This document shows positions 18,481 to 26,407 of a DNA stretch of 64,000 nucleotides, piece by piece (positions within the stretch are counted from its first letter, which is position 1; each line of letters starts with the position of its first letter). The stretch lies in NCBI GenBank assembly GCA_016718275.1, contig JADKEA010000019.1, forward strand, positions 585,001-649,000, given 5' to 3'. The notes below the pieces were generated by a model. It worked only from the letters and a program-made list of their open reading frames with translations. It searched no databases and was not told the origin of the DNA. The translations under genes and the position numbers were made by a program. The DNA comes from Candidatus Villigracilis affinis. GTDB taxonomy: Bacteria; Chloroflexota; Anaerolineae; Anaerolineales; Villigracilaceae.

Positions 18481-20195
18481 TGCATCGCTCCGATGAAATC
18501 ATCCACGGTGTTCAAACCTTCGGGCACAGATACGCCGCGTGCGCGCAAACCATCCACAAGGCGGCGCAGGGATGTGGTTCGCAGGGAGGCGCGCTCCACG
18601 AGTTCGGGAGATTGAAAAAGCATGTTCGGACTGCCATCGAAAATCTTTTCGCCGTTCGCCATCACAATGGCGCGGTCAATGTGTGCATCCACGAGGCGCA
18701 TGTCGTGCGTGATCATCAGCACGGTGATGCCTTCGCTACGCAGGTTGTTGATGAGTTGAATAAGTCTTTCGGTGAGGCGACGATCCTGTCCGTACGTTGG
18801 CTCATCCACGATCAAAAGTTTTGCGCTGCCGCCGATCAACATGGTCGCTACGCCGAGCCTGCGCTTTGCGCCAGCGCTCAACGAAAACGGATGACTGTCT
18901 GCGGTGTCGGTGATATCGAGCCGCGCGAGCATTTCTTCCACGCGTTTGTTGACCACATCCGCATCGTCAATACCTTGCGCGAGCAGACTGTACGCCAACT
19001 CTTCGCGGACGGTGTCGCATAAAAATTGATGTTCGGGATTCTGGAAGACGAGCGCGATCTGATTCGCCAAGTCCTGGACTTTCCAGCGCTTCGCACTCCG
19101 CCCGAACATGGTCATTTCACCTGCTGTGGGTTTCAACAACCCGACAAGGAGTTTGCTCAACGTGCTTTTGCCTGCTCCGTTTTGACCGACGATGGCGACG
19201 ATCTCTCCCTGCTTGATGTCAAACGAAACGCCGCGCAAGGCTTTGAAGTTATTGCTATACGTGAATTCGACATTCTCAGCGTGGATCAAAATTTCGGGGT
19301 CAGCGACCAGTTTTTCGTCAGGTTTTGATTCGTTGAATTTCACATCCGCAAAAACATCCACGGCTTCTTCCACAGTGATCGGAACAGGCTTGTTGAATTT
19401 TCCATCCGCCTTCAAGCGCAGACCGATCTCGGTGGGTTCGGGAAGCCATACGCCGAGTTCGAGCATTTTGTCACCATGTTGTGCGACCACATCGCGCGGC
19501 GCGCCTTGAGCAACGACGCGGCCTTCGGCAAGCAGGATCATGTCATCGGCTTCGGCCATGAATTCATCAAGGTCTTTGGTGACGAGTAAAACAGCTTTGC
19601 CTTCATCGCGCAATTTCAGGATGAGTTGATGGACGGAATGCGTGGTAGCGGGATCAAGGTTGGCGGTGGGTTCGTCGAGAATGATCAGCGGCGGTTCCAT
19701 CGCGACGACGGATGCCAAACCAAGTTTTTGGGTCTGACCGCCAGAAAGCGCCCAGACAAGATTTTTTCTTAATCGCTGCAAGCCCACAAAGTCGAGAGTC
19801 TTTTCGACGCTCTCGATAATTTGTTTGGGATCGCGGCGTAAATTTTCGGGACCAAAGGCAATTTCATCTTCGACCTTGAGCGTGGCGAACATCCACTCAG
19901 GGTCTTGAAACAACATGCCCGCGGACTGTGCCAGTTCCTGCACGGGCGTTTTTGCGATATCGTGACCATCCACAGTGATCGTGCCTGTCAGTTTGCCGCC
20001 GAGGATTTGGGGAATGATTCCGTTGAGCAACATGCACAACGTAGACTTGCCCGAGCCTGACGGACCGACAAGCAACGTAAAAGACCCGCGCTGGATGGTG
20101 AGATTCATGTCCATGAGCGCGGGGGCGGTTTTGCCGTAATGTTTATAGGTGACTTGTTCGAACCGCACGAGCGGTTCTTGTTTGGGTTGATTCAA
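18477..20195 (-). CDS. Fused ECF ATPase (EcfA-EcfA', YkoD type)
   Basis: This 572-residue protein has two complete ABC ATPase domains. Domain 1 has Walker A GPSGSGKST near residue 40, signature LSGGQ and Walker B LIILDEPTA. Domain 2 has GQNGAGKST near 320, LSAGA in place of the LSGGQ signature, and LLIVDEPTY. A single double-length ATPase with EcfT and an S component is the YkoEDC arrangement. The only start with the full N-terminus is TTG at 20195 with no clear Shine-Dalgarno, so the exact start is uncertain. Confidence 0.92.
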   Translation of the reverse strand: MNQPKQEPLVRFEQVTYKHYGKTAPALMDMNLTIQRGSFTLLVGPSGSGKSTLCMLLNGIIPQILGGKLTGTITVDGHDIAKTPVQELAQSAGMLFQDPEWMFATLKVEDEIAFGPENLRRDPKQIIESVEKTLDFVGLQRLRKNLVWALSGGQTQKLGLASVVAMEPPLIILDEPTANLDPATTHSVHQLILKLRDEGKAVLLVTKDLDEFMAEADDMILLAEGRVVAQGAPRDVVAQHGDKMLELGVWLPEPTEIGLRLKADGKFNKPVPITVEEAVDVFADVKFNESKPDEKLVADPEILIHAENVEFTYSNNFKALRGVSFDIKQGEIVAIVGQNGAGKSTLSKLLVGLLKPTAGEMTMFGRSAKRWKVQDLANQIALVFQNPEHQFLCDTVREELAYSLLAQGIDDADVVNKRVEEMLARLDITDTADSHPFSLSAGAKRRLGVATMLIGGSAKLLIVDEPTYGQDRRLTERLIQLINNLRSEGITVLMITHDMRLVDAHIDRAIVMANGEKIFDGSPNMLFQSPELVERASLRTTSLRRLVDGLRARGVSVPEGLNTVDDFIGAMQ

Positions 20196-20212
20196 TGAAG
20201 ACTCGTTTTATA

Positions 20213-20281
20213 TGTCACCCTGAGCGAAAGCGAAGGGTCTCTAGCCTTGGATAGAGATGCTTCGCTTCGCTCAGCATGACA
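20213..20281. repeat. Palindromic intergenic (REP-like) element
   Basis: TGTCACCCTGAGCGAAAGCG at 20213-20232 and CGCTTCGCTCAGCATGACA ending at 20281 form a long imperfect inverted repeat. AGGGTCTCT and AGAGATGCT lie inside it. It separates the S-component gene from the ATPase gene without a terminator T run. Elements of this look are dispersed intergenic palindromes in many bacteria. Confidence 0.75.
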
Positions 20282-20291
20282 TTGCGTAAAA

Positions 20292-20942
20292 TTATTCAGC
20301 CCCGCGCCGTGTTGCTCGCAATAGTCCTGTCTTGGCAATCATCGTGCCGAGGAAGTAGCCAAGCAGACCAGAGAAAATGAAACCAGAGATTAGGTTGATG
20401 GGGGCGGCGATGAGGTAATCGGTGAGGGAAGTCCATCCGTAGAGAATGAAACTCCACACGGTGCCGAATTGGGAAGCGCCCGCGCCAGCGAGACCAAGAG
20501 CCAGCCAGCCGAATTTGGTGTACATGCAGAAGGCCATCACCACTTCAGCGCCGATGCCCTGTGAAATGCCCCAGCCGAGGGTGGAGAGACCCGCCTGATT
20601 ACCGAGCAGTGCTTCCACACTGGCTTCGATAATGCCGATGATGAGCATGGAACCAGATTTGCGTACGAGGAAATAAGCGAGGATGTATGCCCACATGAAG
20701 GTGCCTTGCAGGGCCGCGCCGTAGATCGGGCTGACGGTGTTGGCGGCATACCAGACGTTGCCCATCCAGGTGTTGATCACGCCCGCGAGCGCGCCCAGTA
20801 CCGCCATGATGACAAGGTCGGAAGTGGTGTAATTGAAGTTGAAACCACCCTTGGCAGTCGGGTCAGATTTGACGGTCTTGACGACGAGACCGAGCACAAC
20901 AAGGATCACGATGTTGATGACAAGGATTACGGGGGTACTCAT
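20292..20942 (-). CDS. ECF transporter S component, YkoE family
   Basis: This 216-residue protein has about six transmembrane helices. The NYTTSDLVIMAVLGALAGVINTWMG region and the (E)ALLGNQAGLSTLGWGISQGIGAE segment match YkoE-type S components, whose known or proposed ligands are thiamine-related pyrimidines. Here it lies between a methyltransferase gene and the fused ATPase gene in one unit. The ligand may therefore be the methylated substrate of the neighbouring methyltransferase, or a thiamine or cobamide precursor; this is inference. AGAGGA lies upstream of the ATG. Confidence 0.82.
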   Translation of the reverse strand: MSTPVILVINIVILVVLGLVVKTVKSDPTAKGGFNFNYTTSDLVIMAVLGALAGVINTWMGNVWYAANTVSPIYGAALQGTFMWAYILAYFLVRKSGSMLIIGIIEASVEALLGNQAGLSTLGWGISQGIGAEVVMAFCMYTKFGWLALGLAGAGASQFGTVWSFILYGWTSLTDYLIAAPINLISGFIFSGLLGYFLGTMIAKTGLLRATRRGAE

Positions 20943-21011
20943 GGTATGGATTCCTCTTTTCTTTTTAAAACAGGATTTGGTTTTGCAACAGAGCCAATGC
21001 CCTGCAATGCA

Positions 21012-22379
21012 CTACAGTTTTAAACCCATTTCTTTTAATTCAGTTTTGACTTCCTCATACATCTTTTGCCAGAAATCCAGCGGCTCGATCTTTACGGTAT
21101 CGTACACTTCATTGAACGGCTTGCCGGGATTGCCATCCTGCGTGAAAACATGTTCGTATTTGGGGAGCAATTGGAGGACGAAATCATTCGCCTCCTTCAT
21201 GGACATCTTCATGCGATGGGAAGCCAGCGCCACCTCTGCCATGAGTCGCGCTTCCAGGCCCGAGCAGTTGGGTGCATTGCCATCGGCAGCGCCGCAGCCT
21301 TCGAGATGATTTCCGCTCACTGCGTTGACGATGGCATTGGCAGCGGTTTCGTAGAGCAGTTCCTTTGTCCCTGCGCCGGACTTCGGGTAAATATCTGCCA
21401 CGATGATGGTGGGTGCATGGCGGGCAAATGCCTGCCCCGTGGCGTTGATAACCCACAACACATCGCGCGTGGATGTGGCAACATGTCGAACATGGATCGG
21501 ATGCAGGATGTGATAATCCGCGAGACAGGTGATGTTCGCGATCAAATACGAAGCGACATTGATCACCGCCGAGCCAGCAGGTCCGCCGCCGAGCCCGCCG
21601 ACGATGACGCAGGGCAGGGAGGCGTTGACCATTCCATATTCAAGAGAATTGACTGCGCGCGAGATGTTGCGATGATCCATTTTGAGTTCATTCAACATGG
21701 GCACAAGATGCGAATCGCACGAGCGTAGATAATCGGGATGCGCTGCGGCGAGATCGCCCAATTCGGAAACCGAACTTTGTGCGGCGAGCATGCCCATACC
21801 AGCGCGCCCAACGCGCTTCAATCCTTGACGCATGTATTGCAGTTCGCGCCGCGTGGAAACGATCTCGATCGGATTCCCCGTGCGCACTTCGCGGCCGTCC
21901 ACTTCAACGAGTGTGCCGCAAGTGGCGAGGTCGATCAACGGTTCCTGCATATACGAGATGACATTGGCGAGGAATATTTTTTCAGGAATGGGCGTCCCTG
22001 GCGAGCCGCCGAAGAATAACGGAGCCCGTTCATCGTTCAGGTGACGCGCATACAGCGTGCGGGCATCCTTGCCTTCGCCCATTACCACTTCCTGCGGCAT
22101 GTTGCGAATCCCACTGTCGATCTCATCTTGTGAAAGCTGGATGATGCGCTCGGTGGAGCGGCTGTAGGAGCCGAGTTCCACGGCCATTTCGTAGCCAGCC
22201 TTCCAAATGGCTTCGGAAAGCGCCGCATCGTCCGTGACCAATTCGTTGGGATTCCATTCGAGCTTGTATTTTTTCACCAGCCGACGTGTGGTCATGGCGA
22301 TCTTTTCAAGATCCCAGTTCTCTTCTGAAATGTAGGGACCCGTTTGGGCGCGATCGAGAATATCAAGATAGTTCAGCAT
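21012..22379 (-). CDS. MtmB-family corrinoid methyltransferase lacking pyrrolysine
   Basis: This 455-residue protein is colinear with monomethylamine:corrinoid methyltransferase MtmB (about 458 aa). Shared features are ENWDLEKIAM near residue 20, GRAGMGM at 191, DSHLVPMLNELKMD near 220, and GLEARLMAEVALA near 375. In MtmB pyrrolysine (in-frame TAG) follows GMGV. Here the aligned position is L198, codon CTC at 21788-21786, and no in-frame TAG occurs. The start at 22379 has GGAG upstream; a 66-residue in-frame extension runs back into the corrinoid gene and is rejected. It probably demethylates a substrate onto the corrinoid protein encoded upstream, but not by the Pyl-methylammonium mechanism. 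The substrate is unknown. Confidence 0.88.
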   Translation of the reverse strand: MLNYLDILDRAQTGPYISEENWDLEKIAMTTRRLVKKYKLEWNPNELVTDDAALSEAIWKAGYEMAVELGSYSRSTERIIQLSQDEIDSGIRNMPQEVVMGEGKDARTLYARHLNDERAPLFFGGSPGTPIPEKIFLANVISYMQEPLIDLATCGTLVEVDGREVRTGNPIEIVSTRRELQYMRQGLKRVGRAGMGMLAAQSSVSELGDLAAAHPDYLRSCDSHLVPMLNELKMDHRNISRAVNSLEYGMVNASLPCVIVGGLGGGPAGSAVINVASYLIANITCLADYHILHPIHVRHVATSTRDVLWVINATGQAFARHAPTIIVADIYPKSGAGTKELLYETAANAIVNAVSGNHLEGCGAADGNAPNCSGLEARLMAEVALASHRMKMSMKEANDFVLQLLPKYEHVFTQDGNPGKPFNEVYDTVKIEPLDFWQKMYEEVKTELKEMGLKL

Positions 22380-22401
22380 CGTTGTCTCCAATACAATAAA
22401 T

Positions 22402-22426
22402 AAGTGCACAGAAATTCTGTGCACTT
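22402..22426. promoter_or_regulatory. Intercistronic hairpin
   Basis: AAGTGCACAGA and TCTGTGCACTT form a perfect 11-bp stem with a 3-nt loop between the corrinoid protein and methyltransferase genes. No T run follows, so it is more likely an mRNA-stabilising or processing element than a terminator. Confidence 0.65.
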
Positions 22427-22431
22427 CAAGA

Positions 22432-23088
22432 TCATGCTCCGATTTTTGCGCGGGCCAGTTTGACAGCGTCAGCGGCATTCCTTGCGGTGCCGTCTGCTCC
22501 GATGTGCATGGCCCATGATTCTGTGACAGAGGCTCCGCCGACCAGCACGATGTATTTTTGGCGAATGCCGCGCGCATCCAGCAGTTGGATCAAATCCTTC
22601 ATGAATGGCATGGAGGTGGTCAACAGGGCGGAGAGACAAATAACCCTTGCCTCGATCTCCTCGGCTTTATCGATGATGGATTTGATGGGAACATCCACAC
22701 CCATATCGGTCACTTCGAAGCCTGCCGCCGTAAGCATGGAGGAAACGATGTTCTTGCCGATATCATGAATATCGGTGTGAACGGTTGCGGAAACCACCTT
22801 GCCTTTTACCTGGCTGTCGTTGTCTGCGTATTTTTCGAGCAGCACTGGCTTGACGATTTCCATGGCGCCTTTCAACGCGCGCCCGGTCAGCATTAATTCG
22901 GGCAGGAAATATTCGCTGCGCTCAAAACGCTTTCCCACTTCATCGGCAGCATCCATCAATCCTCTATTGAGGATCTCCATCGGATCGACATTGTCTTCCA
23001 GTGCTGCCTTTGTGGCTTCCATGGCATCTTCCGCCTCACCATCAATGATGGCCGTGGCAATGGCTTGCAAATGTGTGCTTTCGGGCAT
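22432..23088 (-). CDS. Corrinoid (methyl-carrier) protein, MtmC/MttC type
   Basis: This 218-residue protein has an N-terminal four-helix cap (about 1-90) and a B12-binding Rossmann domain. Its signature is D106-I-H108-D-I-G111, with H108 the lower cobalt ligand, then LSALLTTSM and VGGA. Such proteins shuttle methyl between a substrate methyltransferase and an acceptor methyltransferase. It is the first gene of the unit, 52 nt before the MtmB-like gene. GGAG precedes the ATG. Its reactivator is probably the RACo protein encoded at 15198-17234. Confidence 0.94.
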   Translation of the reverse strand: MPESTHLQAIATAIIDGEAEDAMEATKAALEDNVDPMEILNRGLMDAADEVGKRFERSEYFLPELMLTGRALKGAMEIVKPVLLEKYADNDSQVKGKVVSATVHTDIHDIGKNIVSSMLTAAGFEVTDMGVDVPIKSIIDKAEEIEARVICLSALLTTSMPFMKDLIQLLDARGIRQKYIVLVGGASVTESWAMHIGADGTARNAADAVKLARAKIGA

Positions 23089-23123
23089 GGCATCTCCAGA
23101 CGGTCTTTGAATTTATGAGTTGA

Positions 23124-23152
23124 ATTTTATGATAGTTTGCCCCACTGTACAA
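23124..23152 (-). promoter_or_regulatory. Promoter of the corrinoid/methyltransferase/ECF unit
   Basis: On the - strand TTGTAC (23147-23152) and TAAAAT (23124-23129) are separated by 17 nt, about 36 nt upstream of the corrinoid gene start. This is a good sigma70-type match. Confidence 0.6.
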
Positions 23153-23174
23153 GCCCGTTATTTTTAGCCTTCAT

Positions 23175-24416
23175 TTACCCGCTTCCCATTTCGCTCCCTG
23201 CCAGCCAGCCTGTTGTCCAGGATGATTGGAAATTGAATCCGCCGGTAATGCCGTCAATATCCAGCACTTCGCCAGCGAAGAATAACCCTTCCACGAGGCG
23301 GCTTTGCATGGTTTTGAAATCCACTTCCTTTAATTTCACGCCGCCGCAGGTGACGAACTCTTCCTTGAATTGTCCCTTGCCCTGGATCATGAATTCGCCT
23401 TCGGTCAGTTCCCCGGCGAGTTTTCTTAATTCCGCTTTCGAACTATCGGCCCAGTTTTTATCGCCGATGAAATCGGTCAACTGTTTCCACAGGCGGATGG
23501 GGATTTGCGAAAATGCGGAATTCGTGGCGATCTTTTTACGGGCGTTCTCGTGCCATTCCTTGCTGCGTTGTAAAACTTCCAGCGCAGAGTCAAGTTTGTA
23601 GTCGCCGAGCCAGTTGACAGTTAAGCGCGAAGCGTATTTTTTGTCGAACAAAATTCGCGCGCCCCAGGCCGAGCATCGCAGCACGGCAGGTCCGCTCAAA
23701 CCCCAGTGGGTGATGAGCAAAGGGCCGCGTGTCGTGACCGAATCCATTTTGAGGGTCACGTTTTCAACCGAAACGCCAGCGAGGCCGTCGATCCTTTTAT
23801 CTTTTATGTTGAAGGTGAATAATGAAGGCACGGGCTCTTCAATGGAATGCCCCAGCGATTTGACGATCTCACGCGTTTTGGGATCGCTGCCTGTGGCGAT
23901 CAATAATTTTTTTGTCTGGATGAAAAGAACTTCCGCATCTTTTCTTAACTCAAGTTTGAATCTGCCCGAGGAATTTTTTTCCACCCGTTGCAATGTCGTG
24001 CCCAGAAGCACCCGCACCCCGGCCTTTTTCGCCGCCTCGCGCAGACAGTTCGCAATGGTGTTCGAATCATCGGTGACGGGGAACATGCGGTTATCTGATT
24101 CTGTTTTCAATCTCACGCCGTGTTCCTCGAACCATTTGACCGTATCCGCGGGTTGAAAGCGTGTGAATGCGCCGCGCAATTCGTTCCCGCCGCGCGGATA
24201 AAAATGGATGAGCTGTGCGGGGTCGAAACATGCATGTGTGACATTGCAGCGCCCGCCGCCGGAGATGAGCACCTTGCCAAGCGTCTGGCTGGATTTTTCG
24301 ATAATGAGCACGCGCAGGTTCGGGTTCAGCTCGGCACAGCGTATGGCCGCAAAGAAACCCGCAGGCCCGCCGCCCGCGATGAGGACATCCCAATTGGGGT
24401 TGATGAGGTTTGGCAT
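23175..24416 (-). CDS. NAD(P)/FAD-dependent oxidoreductase, BaiN/HI0933 family
   Basis: This 413-residue flavoprotein has an N-terminal FAD-binding motif (VLIAGGGPAGFFAA near residue 11), then GKVLISGGGRCNVTH, and near the C-terminus GLFFAGEVLDIDGITGGFNFQ. This is the pattern of the HI0933/YhiN/BaiN family, whose members reduce or oxidise small molecules; the substrate here is unknown. The ATG at 24416 follows closely after the terminator at 24424-24457 with no Shine-Dalgarno. Confidence 0.9.
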   Translation of the reverse strand: MPNLINPNWDVLIAGGGPAGFFAAIRCAELNPNLRVLIIEKSSQTLGKVLISGGGRCNVTHACFDPAQLIHFYPRGGNELRGAFTRFQPADTVKWFEEHGVRLKTESDNRMFPVTDDSNTIANCLREAAKKAGVRVLLGTTLQRVEKNSSGRFKLELRKDAEVLFIQTKKLLIATGSDPKTREIVKSLGHSIEEPVPSLFTFNIKDKRIDGLAGVSVENVTLKMDSVTTRGPLLITHWGLSGPAVLRCSAWGARILFDKKYASRLTVNWLGDYKLDSALEVLQRSKEWHENARKKIATNSAFSQIPIRLWKQLTDFIGDKNWADSSKAELRKLAGELTEGEFMIQGKGQFKEEFVTCGGVKLKEVDFKTMQSRLVEGLFFAGEVLDIDGITGGFNFQSSWTTGWLAGSEMGSG

Positions 24417-24423
24417 TTTATAA

Positions 24424-24457
24424 AAACTCCGTGTCAGTATACACTGACACGGAGTTT
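24424..24457 (-). terminator. Strong terminator hairpin downstream of a decayed gene
   Basis: AAACTCCGTGTCAGT and ACTGACACGGAGTTT form a 15-bp perfect stem with loop ATAC. On the - strand the stem's TTT continues into TT, giving a short T run. It would end transcription of the MBL fragment. Confidence 0.8.
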
Positions 24458-24476
24458 AATGGTTTGAGCAAGGAAG

Positions 24477-24805
24477 CTATTTTTGTTGCGCCATCTCATG
24501 TAAGAATTTCATGCTCAGCTCGAAGCCTTCGATGAACGAAGGCGGTTGTAGAGCAGCGGCGCTTTCAGTTGTGCCGCCATTTCGAAAATTCTGTTCTGCC
24601 ATTTGCAGCAGAGTGTTGATGTAGTTTTCAATCAATGTCACATCTGCAAGTGTGGCGATTTCACCATGACCAGGCACCAAATGGGCAGGTTCAAGCATTT
24701 TTATTTTCGCAAAGATATTGAGCCAGTTGTGTGGGTTGCCATGCGTCAGGTCAGGATGATCCGTTCTGCGGGCAGGTACAGGAATGCGTCACTTTCGGTT
24801 TGTTT
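24477..24805 (-). pseudogene. Truncated metallo-beta-lactamase-fold gene (paralogue of 26408-27361)
   Basis: The open part (to 24698) encodes PAHLVPGHGEIATLADVTLI and ESAAALQPPSFIEG, closely matching the last 80 residues of the intact gene at 26408-27361. DNA similarity continues upstream to about 24805 (for example CGTTCTGCGGGCAGGTACAG against CGCTCTGCGGGCAAATGCAG), with an internal deletion. The N-terminal two-thirds, including the HxHxDH metal site, is gone. It is a dead remnant of a duplication. Confidence 0.85.
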
Positions 24806-24877
24806 TAGCGGATTGTAGGTGATTTAGTTGGGCTGATTCGGCCCAACAGGGAAGTGCGCATCCGTGTGCAGGTGGTG

Positions 24878-26263
24878 TTATGCAACCTTTTTCAAGCTCA
24901 TTGATAATAAAATCAAGGCATCAAAAATGCCAGCATTATTCTTTTGAAATTCAACAATTGCCTCACTTTCAACAAAAAAATACCTGGTTTCTGATTCAGG
25001 GTAAAGTTCCCAGCGGAATGCACCTTGAATTGATTCGATTAACAAGTGGGGGCCTTCTCTTTCTACTTGAACGACAAAGTCCGGATAATCAGGATGTTGA
25101 TATTTTCCTGCATACTGGGAATAAATATTCGGATTGACTTGAGCAACTTGTTTTTCTATTGGCAGGAAATCAGACCATTCGTAGACATTTGAAATGCTGC
25201 GCACAATTTCCATCATTAAGTGATCGCCATTGTCACTATTTGTCATCACAACCGCCCCCTTTCCGTTTCCCGTGTAAGCCACTAAATAACAACGGAAGCC
25301 TTCGTTTCCACCACCATGACCAAAACGAATAATATTATTCCCCAGCTTTTTTACCGCCAATCCTAATCCATAACCCTCTTGGACTGCCGTAAGCATGCTG
25401 TCAGCCATACTTGCCGAGAGTATCTTATTTGACCGATTGTCATAAGATTTCATGATCTCGATGGCGAATTCTGCCAGATCAGTAGGCGTTGTCCATAAAC
25501 CGGCGGCAGCTTTTTCAGGATATGTGTGCCATTTTCCTTTGATAGGCACCCCTGCGCCAACATGACCAGTAGCAGCTTTTTCTCTCAGTTGCATGGGAAG
25601 CGGCTGTTCAAAAGTGCTGCTATGCATATTTAGTTTATCCAGTACTTCGGTCTGTAATAACTCTTCAAAAGCTTTATCAGATATATTTTCAAGAATTTGC
25701 TGCATGATCGTATATCCCCCTCCAGAGTATCTGAACATACTCCCGGGCACAACGTCCACTTGTATCGGTGCTGAATTTGCTGGCGTCTCACCATTGAGTA
25801 TTTGTAATAGGGATGGCACTTCATCATCAAAGCCATATCCTTGAAAGCCGTGAACGGTTAATCCGGCGGTATGTGAAAGAATACCACGGAGGGTTACTTT
25901 ATTTTTTTCTGTATGCTCATTTTCTGGGATTTGCCAGGAAGAAAGATATTTATTTGCATCAATATCTAAATCCAATTTCCCTTGTTCTGCGAGCCTGAGC
26001 ACCAGCATTGCTGACACCGGCTTACTAATCGAAGCGGCTTGGAATAATGTGTCAGGCGATACTTGTGTATTTCCATTCGTTTCCAATACGCCGTAGCCAC
26101 GAGCCCACTCAATGTTCGTATTGTTGATAACCGCGATACTAACACCAGGGACATGGAAGTATTTCATTCTGTTAATCAAGTTATAGGATTTTTTTGGAAT
26201 CCCATGGATAGAAACAGCGGTCAGTAAATTATCTTCAACAGCTTGAATATTCTGATTTGACAT
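24878..26263 (-). CDS. Serine hydrolase, class C beta-lactamase family
   Basis: This 461-residue protein has a beta-lactamase/DD-peptidase fold. The S-x-x-K nucleophile motif is S-I-S-K near residue 79 (FQAASISKPVSAM). The tyrosine motif is RYSGGGYTI near 178. A late FGHGGGNEGF takes the place of KTG. A C-terminal extension of about 100 residues follows. There is no signal peptide, so cytoplasmic esterase or peptidase activity is as likely as beta-lactamase activity. It lies between the broken and intact copies of the MBL gene. GGTGAG precedes the ATG. Confidence 0.88.
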   Translation of the reverse strand: MSNQNIQAVEDNLLTAVSIHGIPKKSYNLINRMKYFHVPGVSIAVINNTNIEWARGYGVLETNGNTQVSPDTLFQAASISKPVSAMLVLRLAEQGKLDLDIDANKYLSSWQIPENEHTEKNKVTLRGILSHTAGLTVHGFQGYGFDDEVPSLLQILNGETPANSAPIQVDVVPGSMFRYSGGGYTIMQQILENISDKAFEELLQTEVLDKLNMHSSTFEQPLPMQLREKAATGHVGAGVPIKGKWHTYPEKAAAGLWTTPTDLAEFAIEIMKSYDNRSNKILSASMADSMLTAVQEGYGLGLAVKKLGNNIIRFGHGGGNEGFRCYLVAYTGNGKGAVVMTNSDNGDHLMMEIVRSISNVYEWSDFLPIEKQVAQVNPNIYSQYAGKYQHPDYPDFVVQVEREGPHLLIESIQGAFRWELYPESETRYFFVESEAIVEFQKNNAGIFDALILLSMSLKKVA

Positions 26264-26310
26264 ATCTCACCTTTTATCTATTTGACGAACCTAACGGTTT
26301 ACGACATCGT

Positions 26311-26348
26311 CCCCCTTGAGGGGATCGCGGAACATCCCCTCAAGGGGG
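26311..26348. repeat. GC-rich inverted repeat
   Basis: CCCCCTTGAGGGGAT (26311-26325) and ATCCCCTCAAGGGGG (ending 26348) are exact inverted repeats around a short centre, and each arm is itself nearly palindromic. There is no T run. It lies between the MBL and serine hydrolase genes and may be a dispersed intergenic palindrome. Confidence 0.7.
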
Positions 26349-26407
26349 ATGTTGATGCTGGGACGGGCGGAAGTCTGCAAGGCTTTATGATTCTCAATGA
26401 ATGAAAA

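Noticed and set aside
21012..22577. Longer N-terminus of the MtmB-like protein from 22577
   Set aside because: The extra 66 residues run back into the corrinoid gene and match nothing; a GGAG lies before the ATG at 22379.
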